From Prototheca cutis (Eukaryota; Chlorophyta; Trebouxiophyceae; Chlorellales; Chlorellaceae), in the NCBI GenBank assembly GCA_002897115.2, contig BCIH01000001.1, forward strand, positions 763,002 through 827,001: 64,000 nt of DNA, read 5' to 3'. The position numbers and the translations under genes were made by a program. This document shows, in pieces, positions 11,484 to 21,876 of the stretch. Position 1 is the first letter of the stretch. Every line of letters starts with the position of its first letter. Under the pieces are notes generated by a model. That model saw nothing but the letters and a program-made list of their open reading frames with translations. It was not told the DNA's origin and made no database searches.

Positions 11484-12023
11484 AGTGAATGTTCCCCTTG
11501 CCATGACTACGTGTCGCTGTTACGGAACACACGAAAACGCGTGCTCGGTGCAACGCCGCTCCCATGACGAGGAGGGCTGTTGTGTGGGTGAAGGCCCTGA
11601 CTGCACCATTCCGACATGACGACCGACGTCGAAACACCGACAGGGGAACCATGCACCGAAGCGGCACGACCCCCGAGCAGGGCCATTGCTTGCCCACGCT
11701 CATTATAAATGCATCAGCAAAATGTCGACCATGCACAGCCGTGCATTCTGGGTGTGCCTGGATTGGCGCCCGAGGCATGACATATCCTCAGATCCACGTG
11801 CGGGCGCCTTTGACCTCGATGCCATGTGGCAACCCCCACCTGCCACCCCCGCAGGTCCTTCGCATGACTCACCCTCCCCCCAGCGTTCATGTCAACTGCA
11901 TTGATACGTGTTTCGTGAAGGACTTGCTTGCAATTATCACCGGTTTTGCTGAACCGCCAAGGGGTGCGCACAGTTGGAAGCCAGTCCCGTGACGGAAACC
12001 CTGGCAGCGACAGTCCGGTGGCC
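11484..12023. other. Intergenic, tandem plus-strand genes
   Basis: 3' region of the PHD protein and 5' region of the next gene. No coding frame, repeat or RNA recognised. Confidence 0.6.
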
Positions 12024-13247
12024 ATGGAGCCCTCCAGCTCGCAGCCCTGGACACCCTGGTGGAACAGGCCGACCGCACAGCTGTGTAGGAACGCGGGACC
12101 GGCGGAGGGATGCTCCTGGACCTTTCTGACGCAGCTCGAGTGCCACACCGAACCGCACCCGGAGTCTGGGCTGCCAGTGAAGCGCTGCGTCAAGCTGCAC
12201 AAGCGGCTCATGAATTGTCCTGGGAGGTGCGTTGACGAGGTGGCTGGGCACGATTGGTCGCGATGCGAGGCGCAGCCCGCCGGTGACGTAAGTGCGGGTG
12301 ATGATACCCGGCCCCTTGGTGTCTCCCACAGGCCGCCGGTAACTGACGAGCAGCAGCAGGAGGTGACGGCCTACGGCGACGCCGACCCCACACTAGACCT
12401 GGACCTCAGGTACTTTTTTTTGGAGCTCCTGCCAGCGGCCGTTGCGCTGTCGGGACGGCCCTTTGGTTGCGGGGTTTTCCGGATGGTTTGTCGTGGGCTG
12501 GTGAGGGTCAAGGGCTCCGAGATTCCTCAAGACAAACCCCCCGCCAACGAGTGGATGGTCGACCCCTCCCTCCCGCCACCCCGCCCATCACAGACTGTCG
12601 GATGCCCCGGAGTTTCCTCCACTCCCTGTGCATGACAAGCTGCAGACCCAAGACGTTGGCCAAGCCTTTGCCGACTTTCTACGGTTTGCGGAGGAGCTGC
12701 AGCAACGGCTGGCGCCGGGTGGGTTGCGGGCCGGGTCGTTGGAGTCGTGTGCGCAGTTGGGTGTCATAGGCAGTGTGTCATGCAGCCAACGAAAGACAGG
12801 GCCAATGGCCGAGGAGTTGTGTTGGCAGGGCGTGTGTTTTTGTGTTCAGACGCGCCAGCCCGGGTCCCGCTGGGGGCCAGGCATCCACATCAGCCGGGCT
12901 CATGTCTGCCGTATGGTCATGTGCTGGTACAGGAGTCTTGGAGTTGGACGAACGGCCGATGCCCGCGCCCCAGACGATTGTGGAGGACAGTGCTGAGCAG
13001 CAAGAAAGTTTACTATCCAAGGTCTTCAAGTTCCGCCGGAGAGGTGCGCTGGGAGCGGTGCTGGTGCTGGCATTATTCGTCCCCGCCGGACGATCAAGCT
13101 GTCGGAGTTTGCCTGGGTAATTCCAGGGCCATGTCATCCGAGACATCACGCCCACCCACCTTCAACGTATCACTGCTTGCAGAGCCGACATGGCGGCTGG
13201 ATGCCCGGGCCTGGAACGAGTACGCTCGGGACTTTACCGAAGTGTGA
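12024..13247 (+). CDS. Mal d 1-associated-like protein, 193 aa
   Basis: Exons 12024-12226, 12332-12409, 12594-12718, 12933-13043 and 13183-13247 all join in phase. Residues 1-70 hold a Trp-rich start (PWTPWWN) and a Cys pattern ending VKRCVKLHKRLMNCPGR. This resembles the 'KCEKTEELLRDCVGRP' block of plant Mal d 1/Fra a 1-associated proteins of unknown function. The middle is acidic, with a helix QAFADFLRFAEELQQRL. The C-terminus is RLDARAWNEYARDFTEV. No signal peptide or membrane segment is seen. The similarity rests on one short block, so the family assignment is tentative. The good splice phasing supports a real gene. Confidence 0.5.
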
Positions 13248-13672
13248 GCGTTGTCTGCTTGTGTGATTTTATCGCTTGGGGAAAAGGGGGCCGGGCGCAG
13301 CCCTTTGTCCGCGGCGCCGCTTGCAAGTGCATTCCTTGCGAAGAAAAGAAGAAAAAGAAGATACAGGGAACATTTTGCCGCGCTCCGTTGTGCTTCCGTT
13401 TTTGCAGCATGCTACTCCCACGTGCCGTGTCTGTATATTTTTGGCGCACCTCCTTTGGCTGCACCGACCGTGGAGCGACCGTTCTGTCATATTTTATGCC
13501 CGCCCTGCGCTGTGTTTTGTCAGCGCGCATGCAGCGGGATCGCCCCCCAGCCCTTCTTTCCCCAGTCTGAAAGCAACGCGAGAGCACGACAGTCATGCCG
13601 TGGGTTGACACAAGCTGTGGTATGGGGGAAGAGGGAGAGACAGACATCCCACTCAATGCACGCAATTACCCA
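13248..13672. other. Intergenic, convergent 3' ends
   Basis: Between the stops of the 193-aa protein (+) and the ICMT gene (-). Locally AT-richer with A-rich stretches near 13345. Nothing coding recognised. Confidence 0.65.
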
Positions 13673-14615
13673 TCAGGGGATGAATGGCAGGCCGCTGGGA
13701 ACGCGCTGCCGGTACTCTTGCCAGTCAGAGTTGAAAAAGACTTGAAGCAGGGCATCTTCGTCTGCGATCCTGAGCTGGAAGAACTTCCACACCTGCAACT
13801 TTGTTGTGGCGGTGTTGCTGGGCACGACAGTTGGGTTGCAAGGCAGGTGGCCAGAACAGTGCCAGACGGGCATGCCACGCGGGCAGCCCATGCATGCATC
13901 GACAACCCTGCCCTCCATCTCCGGCCCACAGCCAGCGCACCACAGCAGCAAAAACCGGCGTGCAGACTGGGTTGGCCAGCAGGACTTGTGTCCCGACCGC
14001 CCACAGAGCCCAGCCCAGGTACCCAGGGTGCCGGACAATGCTGTAGATGCCGCTCGTCACGAGGCGATGCCCCGCCCGTTTCCGTCGCGCTACGCTGTGT
14101 GTGAAGTTTTCCGCTGCGGTGACCTGTGGTGTTGGGCAGAGGGGGTGGGCGTGCGTCCTCAGTCATACACATGCAAACGCATGAGCATGAAAACATGCAC
14201 AAAAAGGACGCACCATGCCGGTCTTACGGATGACTTCCCCAGCCACAATCAGGCCGAGGCCGGCCACTTTGGGCCAGGGGGATGACTTGAGTGCCGGAAG
14301 GGCATGTGCCTCAAGCAAGTACTCTATGAGCCCAGCAGCCATGGCCATGCAATAGGGCCGGCTGATGAGCCATGCTGCAGCATTGGGAATGGAGATGCTC
14401 TTCGGTGTCTCCGGGGGGACAGGATGGGTTGAAGCGATGCCCTTGCCCCAACCAACACATTCGTCCTTTGATGCACTCAGAGGGCCCCTCCCTCTCCACT
14501 GATTCCATTGCTCACATCTTGTCGAAAGCAAGTTTTGGTTGAAGTGCGCAGTGAGGCAGTATTCAGAGGTATGGAACACGACAAGGGACACCGCAAATAT
14601 TGCGAGGGCACTCAT
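13673..14615 (-). CDS. ICMT: Protein-S-isoprenylcysteine O-methyltransferase
   Basis: Exons 14615-14516, 14374-14214, 14123-13941 and 13792-13673 give 187 aa, close to the ~197 aa of plant STE14. Diagnostic blocks in order are VVFHTSEY, MAAGLIEYLLEAHALPALK, VAGEVIRKTGMVTAAENFTH, HRLVTSGIYSIVRHPGYLGW, WAVGTQVLLANP and VWKFFQLRIADED, ending YRQRVPSGLPFIP. The enzyme transfers methyl from S-adenosylmethionine to the C-terminal prenylcysteine of Ras/Rho-type and other CaaX proteins in the ER membrane. Several membrane segments are visible and the SAM-binding RHPxY and catalytic region are intact. The start is placed at the Met just before ALAIFAVSLVVF; a longer N-terminus is possible. Confidence 0.92.
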
Positions 14616-15208
14616 TTGTTCAGGGTTCAGGGGCAAGGCCAAGATCGCTGGCCCGAGACCCTGCCCCTCTCCATTCACCGTGCATGCATGCAGGGGAAAA
14701 CGTTCAGAAGTCGAAAAAATGCGCAAGGTCGGCCTTGATCATTCCGTTGGCGAGATGATCTCGGCTCCAGCGCGAGGGTAGTCTCCGGACAACCCCTCAC
14801 ATAACGAACACTCGGGTCTCGTGCGTTACGTTTCTATGAGGGGGTGATCACGCATGGCTCGTTCATTCCCGTCCGCACGTGGCACATGCAAACTCCCAGA
14901 ATGTGTATCGAATTGAGGGACTGGCTGTGTAGCTGACTGAGCTGCATGTGATTTTGTCGCTGTCTTTGTGACAGAAGGTGTCCCCTCAGGTGTCATTTCC
15001 CGAGGGGCGTCTATCCAGCGGACCTGGGCATGCATGCCTTCGTTTCAGAACATAGAGGGGCGCACTGCAATAAAAGAATGTGTGAAAAGGATGACCATCG
15101 TGCCATTCAACAGAATAAGCCATTTGTATTTGCCGCAAGCTGGGGCTTATCCAGGTAGACCCATACAGTACACGCACGCACGCGGCCCTCTAACAAAGGC
15201 ACTGCTGG
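14616..15208. other. Intergenic upstream of ICMT
   Basis: 5' region of ICMT and 3' region of the RING-BRCT gene (both minus). Holds overlapping TGCATGCA palindromes at 14681-14692. No coding frame recognised. Confidence 0.6.
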
Positions 15209-18200
15209 CTAGGGCCTAGCTTCATCCAGTGCCTTGCCTGGCGTGAAAGGCTCCTGTCTGGACACGTGGTCCAAAATGTGGGTGATGCTTACCGGCCTTT
15301 GACCCCAAGCACGCTGCAGTTTGTTGGTGGGTGGGCATAGGGGGTTGCATAATCCGATGTGATCCAGCAACCTCAGCGAGGATATGATGCTCCGGTCATG
15401 CCCGGCAATTTCCATGCAGAGCTGTGCACTGCGCCTGTGTTGGCAACTGGCAAGCCCACCGTTTCATCTGAAACCCACCCTTTCCATGCCGCCACCCAGT
15501 CCAACAAAAGATAATGCCACCTCTGCATCTCCACACCTGTGCCTTGTCCAGGGACTCTGGGTCGGTCTGGAGAGAAATAATGGTAGGAGAAGGACCCGCC
15601 CAGGCCCCGACCTTGCCGCCGGCAAGTTCCAATACTCTGGTCAGTCCTGCAGTCTGAATGGATCCTGCACAGTGGGTGGGACAGGTGGCAAGGAACGGGG
15701 GGTGTCGGGGGTGACACCGCGGAGTTTCCCCCCCTGCTGCACCAGGTTTCCTAGACAGAGCTGTGTGGCACCCAAGCGTTCCCCAACACGCGCACGCACC
15801 CTTGCCGACAATTCGAAAACTGTGCCCCGCAAACAGTCCAGGCTCGCCACGCTCTCTCCTCTTCCGGCCTTCCCTGGTGCCGCCTAGGCAGCACGGGTCA
15901 CCCTGGGGATCAGGTGGGGGGGGGGGGGGGGGCGGGGGTCTGAACGGGAATATCTGGGCATGTCACAAAAAGCTGCGTTCATTTCCAGTGGACCCATTTG
16001 CATGGAGCAATGTTTGCGGCTCAATGGTCCTTTCTATCGCAAACAATCTTCTAGGCCCCACACCGACGAAGCAAAGAAGCAACCTCTATCCAGCATGTAT
16101 TGCCAGACTGACTGACCTTGACCTCAAAGTGAGTTTCGGGCACCCAGTCCCCCGCTGCAAGGCAGGCCTCCAGCCACGCCGGCGCCAGCACCCACGCCCC
16201 GGCCGCCATGCCCTGCAGCAGCTTCATCGTGCGGGCCGGTGCCATGCCCCGAGCATCCACCGCCACCACCACATGCGTCGTCTCGCTGCAGCAGCAGTGT
16301 GAGCATGATGGCTTGACTGATCATTTGGTCGGTTGACGAGGGGGTTTGTGGGAGAGGAGCGGGTGCCTTCCCCCCCAGAAAGGAGTACAACATCCAGAGC
16401 AGCTGCCTCGCAAAACCATAGAAAAAACTTCACACAGCACATGTTGCACTGTGAGTTCATGAGGTTGCAGCAGCAACAACACCATGCACTCCCACCACCA
16501 CCCTAGAGCAGCCACAGACCTGGTGACGTCGACCGATTCCTCAGCACCTTGTAATTTTGCCAGCACCGATTCAAGCAGAGGCCGGCAGGCCTTGCTGGAA
16601 AGCGCGACACGACGGGGTCTTTGTGCTGCTCCAGTCCCGCCTCGGCCCCTGCTGCCGGTGGCGCCCTGAGACAGCAGTTCGGCCACCGACAGCTGGGCCT
16701 GGTGCGAGGGCGTCATGCTGCTACGGCCTCGGGAGGAGGAGCCTGACACGATCGGACCCGCACCAGACCAGGCGCTGCCACGGGAATGCCGAGGTGCGTC
16801 CCAGCCGCCGCTCTCCGACGGCGCAGGCTGCGAGTCTGGCAGGCAGTCTGGGCTGCCGGCAGGAGCCTCGCTGCCAGGGGCGTCGTGAGATGCCGGGGTC
16901 GGCGCCGCCCTGTCAGGCTGTTGCCGCTGCTTTGAAGGAAGAGCAGGGACCACGGTTACCACTCCCACAGCAGGGTTGCCATCCCCACCCAAATTCGGTT
17001 GGCCTGTAGTATTGATAATGGGAGGAGTGGCACTGCCGATGTCACCGCCACCAGGAGCACCGCGCTCCGACGAGCAACCATCAAGAGGATTGGTGTCCAC
17101 GGCCCGCTCTTCACGACCATTCCAACCGGCGCTGCGCAACAGGCCGCTGGACTGCGTGGCCACGTGAGGCGCTGGCGTCACACTGTCCGGGGCAGCGGTT
17201 GGTGGGACACCAGGCCCCTCAGCGATGCTAAGCCCTGCTGCCCTGGGTGCCACATTCTGGACAGCGCCGGCGAGCACCTCCTGGGTCCCCTCGGCAGCGC
17301 CACCGCAGTCCGGACTCGTGCCGGCCGCCTGGGAGGCAGCGCACACACTGACGGGGAGGCGGTCGCACAGATCGAGTGCCATGCGCAGCAACCAGAGCTG
17401 CTGCTCCAGGGCCGCGGCCGGATTGACCCTGGGAGGCTCGTCGCCGGAACCCAGGTCTAGCCAACACGGCGGCGTTGTGCCACCGGGGGCGGGGACCGAG
17501 GCTGCGTCCTCGTGCATGCTCTGGTGCATGCTCTGGCCGCCAGGCACCAACGGCAAGCTGGCCGAGACCGTTACCGGGTCTTCGGATGGCTCGGCAGAGC
17601 CGGGGCGGATCACAGCGGGTGCGGGCGTCCTCGCCTCCTCGGGACTCGCGTCGGCACCTTCGTCTCGGTCTGTGCAGCAGCCGGCGGGGACAGAGACAGA
17701 TGCACCCGCTGGAAATGGTGCGGAACGAGACCCAGGGAGAGTGGTGCAATCAGCGGGGTGCATGCCAGCGTCTTGCACCGCAGGGGCATTTTGATGTGCT
17801 TCTGGGGCCGCAGTGGTGGCCTGAGGCAACGACATGGGTGTCGTCCCCAGTCCGGGTGAATAACACCCGTGTGGCTCTGGAGGTGCGAGGGATTTCGCCG
17901 TGTCTGTGGTCTGGTCAGTCTCCGGGCATCCCTGCTCAGTATGAATTTCAGCAGCGGCGTCGGCGGAACCATTCTCCGTCGTCACCGTGAGGTCGGCCTG
18001 CGCTGGTTCCGCCATACCACCACCTGCGGTTGGGGAAGGATGCTGATCGACCACCTTACCCGATGGCATCGCCTGTTGTTCTATGCCCTGCACCGCGTTG
18101 GCAGCAGACGCATCATTCTCATCGATGACTGCGGGCCTGGGGCCTTTGCAACNGCCACCAGCGGCGCCTGCACGTGCCACCCGCCCTCCGGCGGGCAGCC

Positions 18201-18969
18201 GTCGGCCAGACCGGCGCGGCCGCTTGGACGGCTGCCGTGCAGCCGGTGCATCCTCGTGAAGCGCCTCACGCGGCCTACTGCGCCGCGACTCGCACTGTGC
18301 AGTGGTGCCCTGAGAGCTGGGATTTGCCGGTGCACAGTCCTGGCAGGTCGGCACAGGTCGGGAACCTCCACCAAAAGGCAGGCCGCCGCCTCCAGCCGCT
18401 GCGAGGCTGCGGACGCCTTCGACCACAGTCGCCAGCTGATGATTGCAGACCAGGTCGGACTTCCAGCAGGGCAGGCCGCATGCCGGGCACTGCGGCGTCG
18501 ATTTGGCTGCTGCAAGGGCCTTTACCGCGCAGTCCCTGTGAGTGACGTGGGTACAAGGGATGGCTCGGAAAAATAGCCGAAGAAAGGGTTCCCTTGTGGT
18601 CTGCCACCAAAGAATAGGGTGGAAGAACCTTCACATCCCGTTGGATAGTGCGGCATCATGAAATCCACACGCCACTCAAACATGGCCGAGCAAACCCAGG
18701 CCAGAGACAGCAACGACGCACCAGCAAAAGGTGTGCCCGCAGGTCGACAGGGTGTGAGGGTTCCGAAAGGGCTCGCGGCTGCGCATGGGGCGTCATTAGG
18801 AAATGTCACAGAACTGTATGAAAGGATAGAACTCTGAGCCCCGAGCCAGGAAGCCTGATTATGCGTTAACGGGGCATGCAGGTTCTCGAGCCGTGCGCCA
18901 CCCCCCAACCCCCGCGTACCAGAGACCGCATGAAGCGGCCTTAAGCAGCCTGCTCAGCGCGTCCGCCAT
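15209..18969 (-). CDS. BRCA1/BARD1-like RING-BRCT protein, ~926 aa
   Basis: Model exons are 18969-18920, 18778-18722, 18535-16520, 16285-16117, 15883-15718, 15646-15537 and 15421-15209. Splicing two small 5' exons creates a full C3HC4 RING: Cys14, Cys17, Cys30, His32, Cys35, Cys38, Cys52, Cys55 (CGLCREPFRNPHTL, CGHTFCWDC, CPACGLPCW). It is followed by SDLVCNHQL, the position of the BARD1 'QDLKINRQL' helix. Residues ~65-680 are low-complexity, charged and Pro/Ala/Ser rich. The C-terminus has one clear BRCT (~686-766: ETTHVVVAVDARG, GAWVLAPAWLEACLAAGDWV) and a second, weaker one (~775-926: LTRVLELAGGKVGAW, RPVSITHILDHVSRQEPFTP). BRCA1-BARD1 heterodimers are E3 ubiquitin ligases in homologous-recombination repair; that role is inferred. 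The extended PHD of plant homologues is not seen. An N at 18153 lies in the coding region. Exons 5-7 are less certain than 1-4. Confidence 0.82.
15916..15932 (-). repeat. C17 (coding strand) tract before a 3' splice site
   Basis: G17 on the plus strand. On the coding strand it is a C-run about 30 nt upstream of the proposed acceptor of exon 5 of the RING-BRCT gene. Confidence 0.9.
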
Positions 18970-19385
18970 GCCCCCATTGTCATGATCCTATCATTTTGTC
19001 ATGTTTATGGAGTGCGCAACTGATTGACGTCGTCGACATCGCCTGTCCCCTGCATCTGTTGGGCTTGCGAGTTGAATGCCGTCCCCGCCGTGATGGGTCG
19101 TGCTGTGCTCCGACGACAGGCCAAGCTACGCGACGGTGCATCGCGCGCCCTGCAGGGCAGCCAGTTCCCAGCAGGCAAACGCGAGCACTCGATGAACCAT
19201 TTTAGCTTCAACTGACAGCACGGTGGTGTCAAGATCGCTGGGACAGCCGTGACCTGCACGTCGGCAGGGAAGTGATCCCCGGCTTGTCGAGCTGCCTCGA
19301 GACTGGTCCATGCACATGGCCTCATGACACGGATGGCATAAGACGCTACCAGAGTTCACATTAGGCAGGAGATCAGGCTGTGATC
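18970..19385. promoter_or_regulatory. Divergent promoter region
   Basis: 416 bp separate the starts of the RING-BRCT gene (-) and RGP1 (+), so both promoters must lie here. No TATA box or specific operator could be assigned. Confidence 0.5.
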
Positions 19386-21212
19386 ATGGCGGCCCAACAG
19401 CAAACCCCCGGCCTGTCTGCCCGGTTGGCCACGCCCATGTGCGGGGTGCTGCCGGGGGAGAGCTTGACCGCGGTGCTGGAGGTGTTTGCCCCAACCCCAC
19501 TGGCGCTGGTGGAACTGGACGTGTCGTTCGTGGGCATCGAGAGGGTGGACAAGGCTTGGGTGTCCCCAGAGTGGCGTGCCGAGGTCAAACCACTCAACAC
19601 CGACCGGCGGCGGGTGCAGCGGCCGCTGGTGGACGCAGGCCTCTGCGCGGCATGCCAGTCCGATGCTTTGAGCACGCCTCTGCGACGATTTGTCATACAG
19701 TGAGTGGGGGCGGCTGGCGATGATGAAAGGAGATGGCAAGACGATGGACGCCTGCATGCAGGCATGGCGGCCCCAGGCCCGTCCTGGATGACTTCTGCCT
19801 CTCGATTGATGAGAGCAGCGGCACCCGCTTTCAGAAAAACCAGCCATCCACTAGATCAATCGTCTACATTTTTTGTTCGAAGCTCATCAGCTCCAATTGC
19901 CCCCAAACACATGCGCTGTTGCGACAGGATCCCGCTGCCCAACTGGCTTCCGCCTAGCTTCCGGGGCATGGCGCTGCGCGTGGCATACCAGCTGTCGGCC
20001 ACGATCCGGTACCGGGGTCTCCCTGCGATGGCCCCCGGCACCGTAACAGCAGTGGGCCTGGCTGACGAAGGCCCACCGCTGTCACCTCCCGGGTTTTCGC
20101 CGGTCAGCGCCATCCTGCATCAGCACGTGCGGTGTCCCGTGCAGGTCTGGCCGCGGCCGGGCCAGGTTCCCAGTCGAGCGGCGTTGCGGGCCCTGCTGGC
20201 GCCGGGGGCGCCACCCCCGCTGGCCCTGCGCTGCTGGGAAGCCGGGCCTGGAAGCGACCTGGGACCGGCACTGACGCAGCTGGCACTGCGCGACAGGACC
20301 CGGGCGGTTGTTGAGCTTGCGACGGAGCTTGCGCTGGAAAAAGAAGAGGAGGAGGAAGAGATCCAAGCCGGCGCGAGCCCCGGGGCACGGGATGCGTCTG
20401 GCGATGCGCAGCCCTCACCGCGGCAGGGCCGTGCGGCCGACGAGGGGCCGGGAGGGGATGCCCTGCTCCAGCCAGCAGGCATTCTCCCCAAAGCTTACGC
20501 GCTGAGGTGCGGCCTGCAAGGGTGTGTGCGCGCGAGAGTGTGTGTGGGGGGCCAAAGGTGGTGTGCCTGCTCTGTTGGTGAATTGCCTGATGGGACGAGC
20601 ATGATGTGCGGATGGGTGGGCCAGCAGCTGTTTCCAGTCTCCCTGACTGGCATGACTTCTGGCAACTGGACCTTTCCTTGGGAGAAGGGCACCCCGACTT
20701 GCCTCACAAACGAACCAAGGCAACCCAGGATGGGGAGCCAGTCGCTGGGGCGTGTCGTGGTGCTGCCACCCTTTTCGGGGGGTTCTGGCTGCTACGTCCC
20801 CGGCGACACGGTGGCGGTGGCGGTGGAGCTCGACCGCGGTGGGCGGGTGCGGTGCATGCAGGTGGAGGCGGCGTTGGAATCTGAAGAAACCGTTGCCCCA
20901 GGCTGGCGCAGCACTTCGGCAGCTGCACAGAGACCGTTGCGTGTGGTGGCATCTGAAGCTGCGGCGGTGATGGTGCATGCGGCATCATGTGGTCTGACGC
21001 TGACTGTGCCTCGCGACGCGACGCCCAGTTTTCGGGGCCCGCTGTGCACGCTTTCCTGGCTGCTGCGGTTTCGGTTTTCTGTCACGGAGCAGCCGGTCTG
21101 GGCCGCGCCGGGGTCCACGCCCTGGGGCCAGCCCCTGGAGACGTTTGAGTGGACCGTGCCCATCGTTGTTGCAGCAGACATGCCGGGGGAAGACGGCGTG
21201 GAAAGAGAGTAG
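19386..21212 (+). CDS. RGP1: RGP1-like Rab6-GEF subunit (arrestin-like), frameshift in exon 3
   Basis: Exons 19386-19699, 19928-20506 and 20638-21212. The N-terminal arrestin-like half runs GVLPGESLTAVLEVFAPTPL to RRFVIQ. Then come IPLPNWLPPSFRGMALRVAY (the 'PPSYRG' block of RGP1) and a long acidic linker. DGEPVA and YVPGDTVAVAVELDRGG follow, and the protein ends with SFRGPLCTLSWLLRFRF and FEWTVPIVVAA. Rgp1 with Ric1 is the exchange factor for Rab6/Ypt6 in Golgi retrograde traffic. The frame that reads DGEPVA and the frame that reads YVPGDTV are offset by one base at a G6 run (20777-20782). Five G would give one open frame. No intron can be placed there because there is no AG. It is either a sequence error or a damaged allele. 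Confidence 0.82.
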
Positions 21213-21430
21213 TGTCATCATGGAATGCCCACCCGCCTTGCTGCCTTTGGGCCCAAACCCATAGGGCCTGTTCCAATGAATACCTCCCAGCAGGCCCCCG
21301 CCCCACTCTCCACAGCGCATGTCTGTGTTTGTCACAGAAAGACAGCCGTCAGCTGTTAGAAGAACTTCAGGGACGAAATAGGGGGAGAAGATGTTTCTGT
21401 GCGCATGTCATGCCACAGCAGCGGCATACG

Positions 21431-21473
<43 letters not shown>

Positions 21474-21876
21474 TGATACAGGGAGGGAGCAGGTGTGCGC
21501 AATCGACGCGGCCACAGCGGCACCAGAAAGCGTGCAAGGAGATCCAGCAAGGTGAAAAATGGAGGATAGATGAAAGGTGTCGGGGTCAAGGGTCAGAGAG
21601 GGTATGGTTGGTTGGGGTCAATGGGTTGTGAAGAGGAGTGTGCTGTGGGTAGAACAGTGAGACTGCACTGCACCCACACCGGCTTGGGCTGCGCCAGCAC
21701 AGAAGCAGGTGTCAGCGTAGAGAGAAGGTTTGAAGCAAAGGTGTGATGCATGCACGCACATGCACGGGAGAACAGCGACGCTCCGCCCTGGATGGAGCAG
21801 CACCGTGGTGGCGTCTTCACCCAGGCATCATCCCACGGAGACATGATGGGCGGCTCGGTCACAGCTCAGGTCACCA
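21213..21876. other. Intergenic with a 41-G tract
   Basis: Between the stops of RGP1 (+) and the PPR gene (-). It contains an uninterrupted G41 at 21432-21472 and a TGCATGCA palindrome at 21747-21754. No coding frame is credible; the poly-Pro/poly-Gly frames come from the tract. Confidence 0.7.
21432..21472 (+). repeat. G41 homopolymer
   Basis: Forty-one uninterrupted G about 220 bp after the RGP1 stop. It could be a true G-quadruplex-forming tract or an assembly artefact. Confidence 0.9.
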
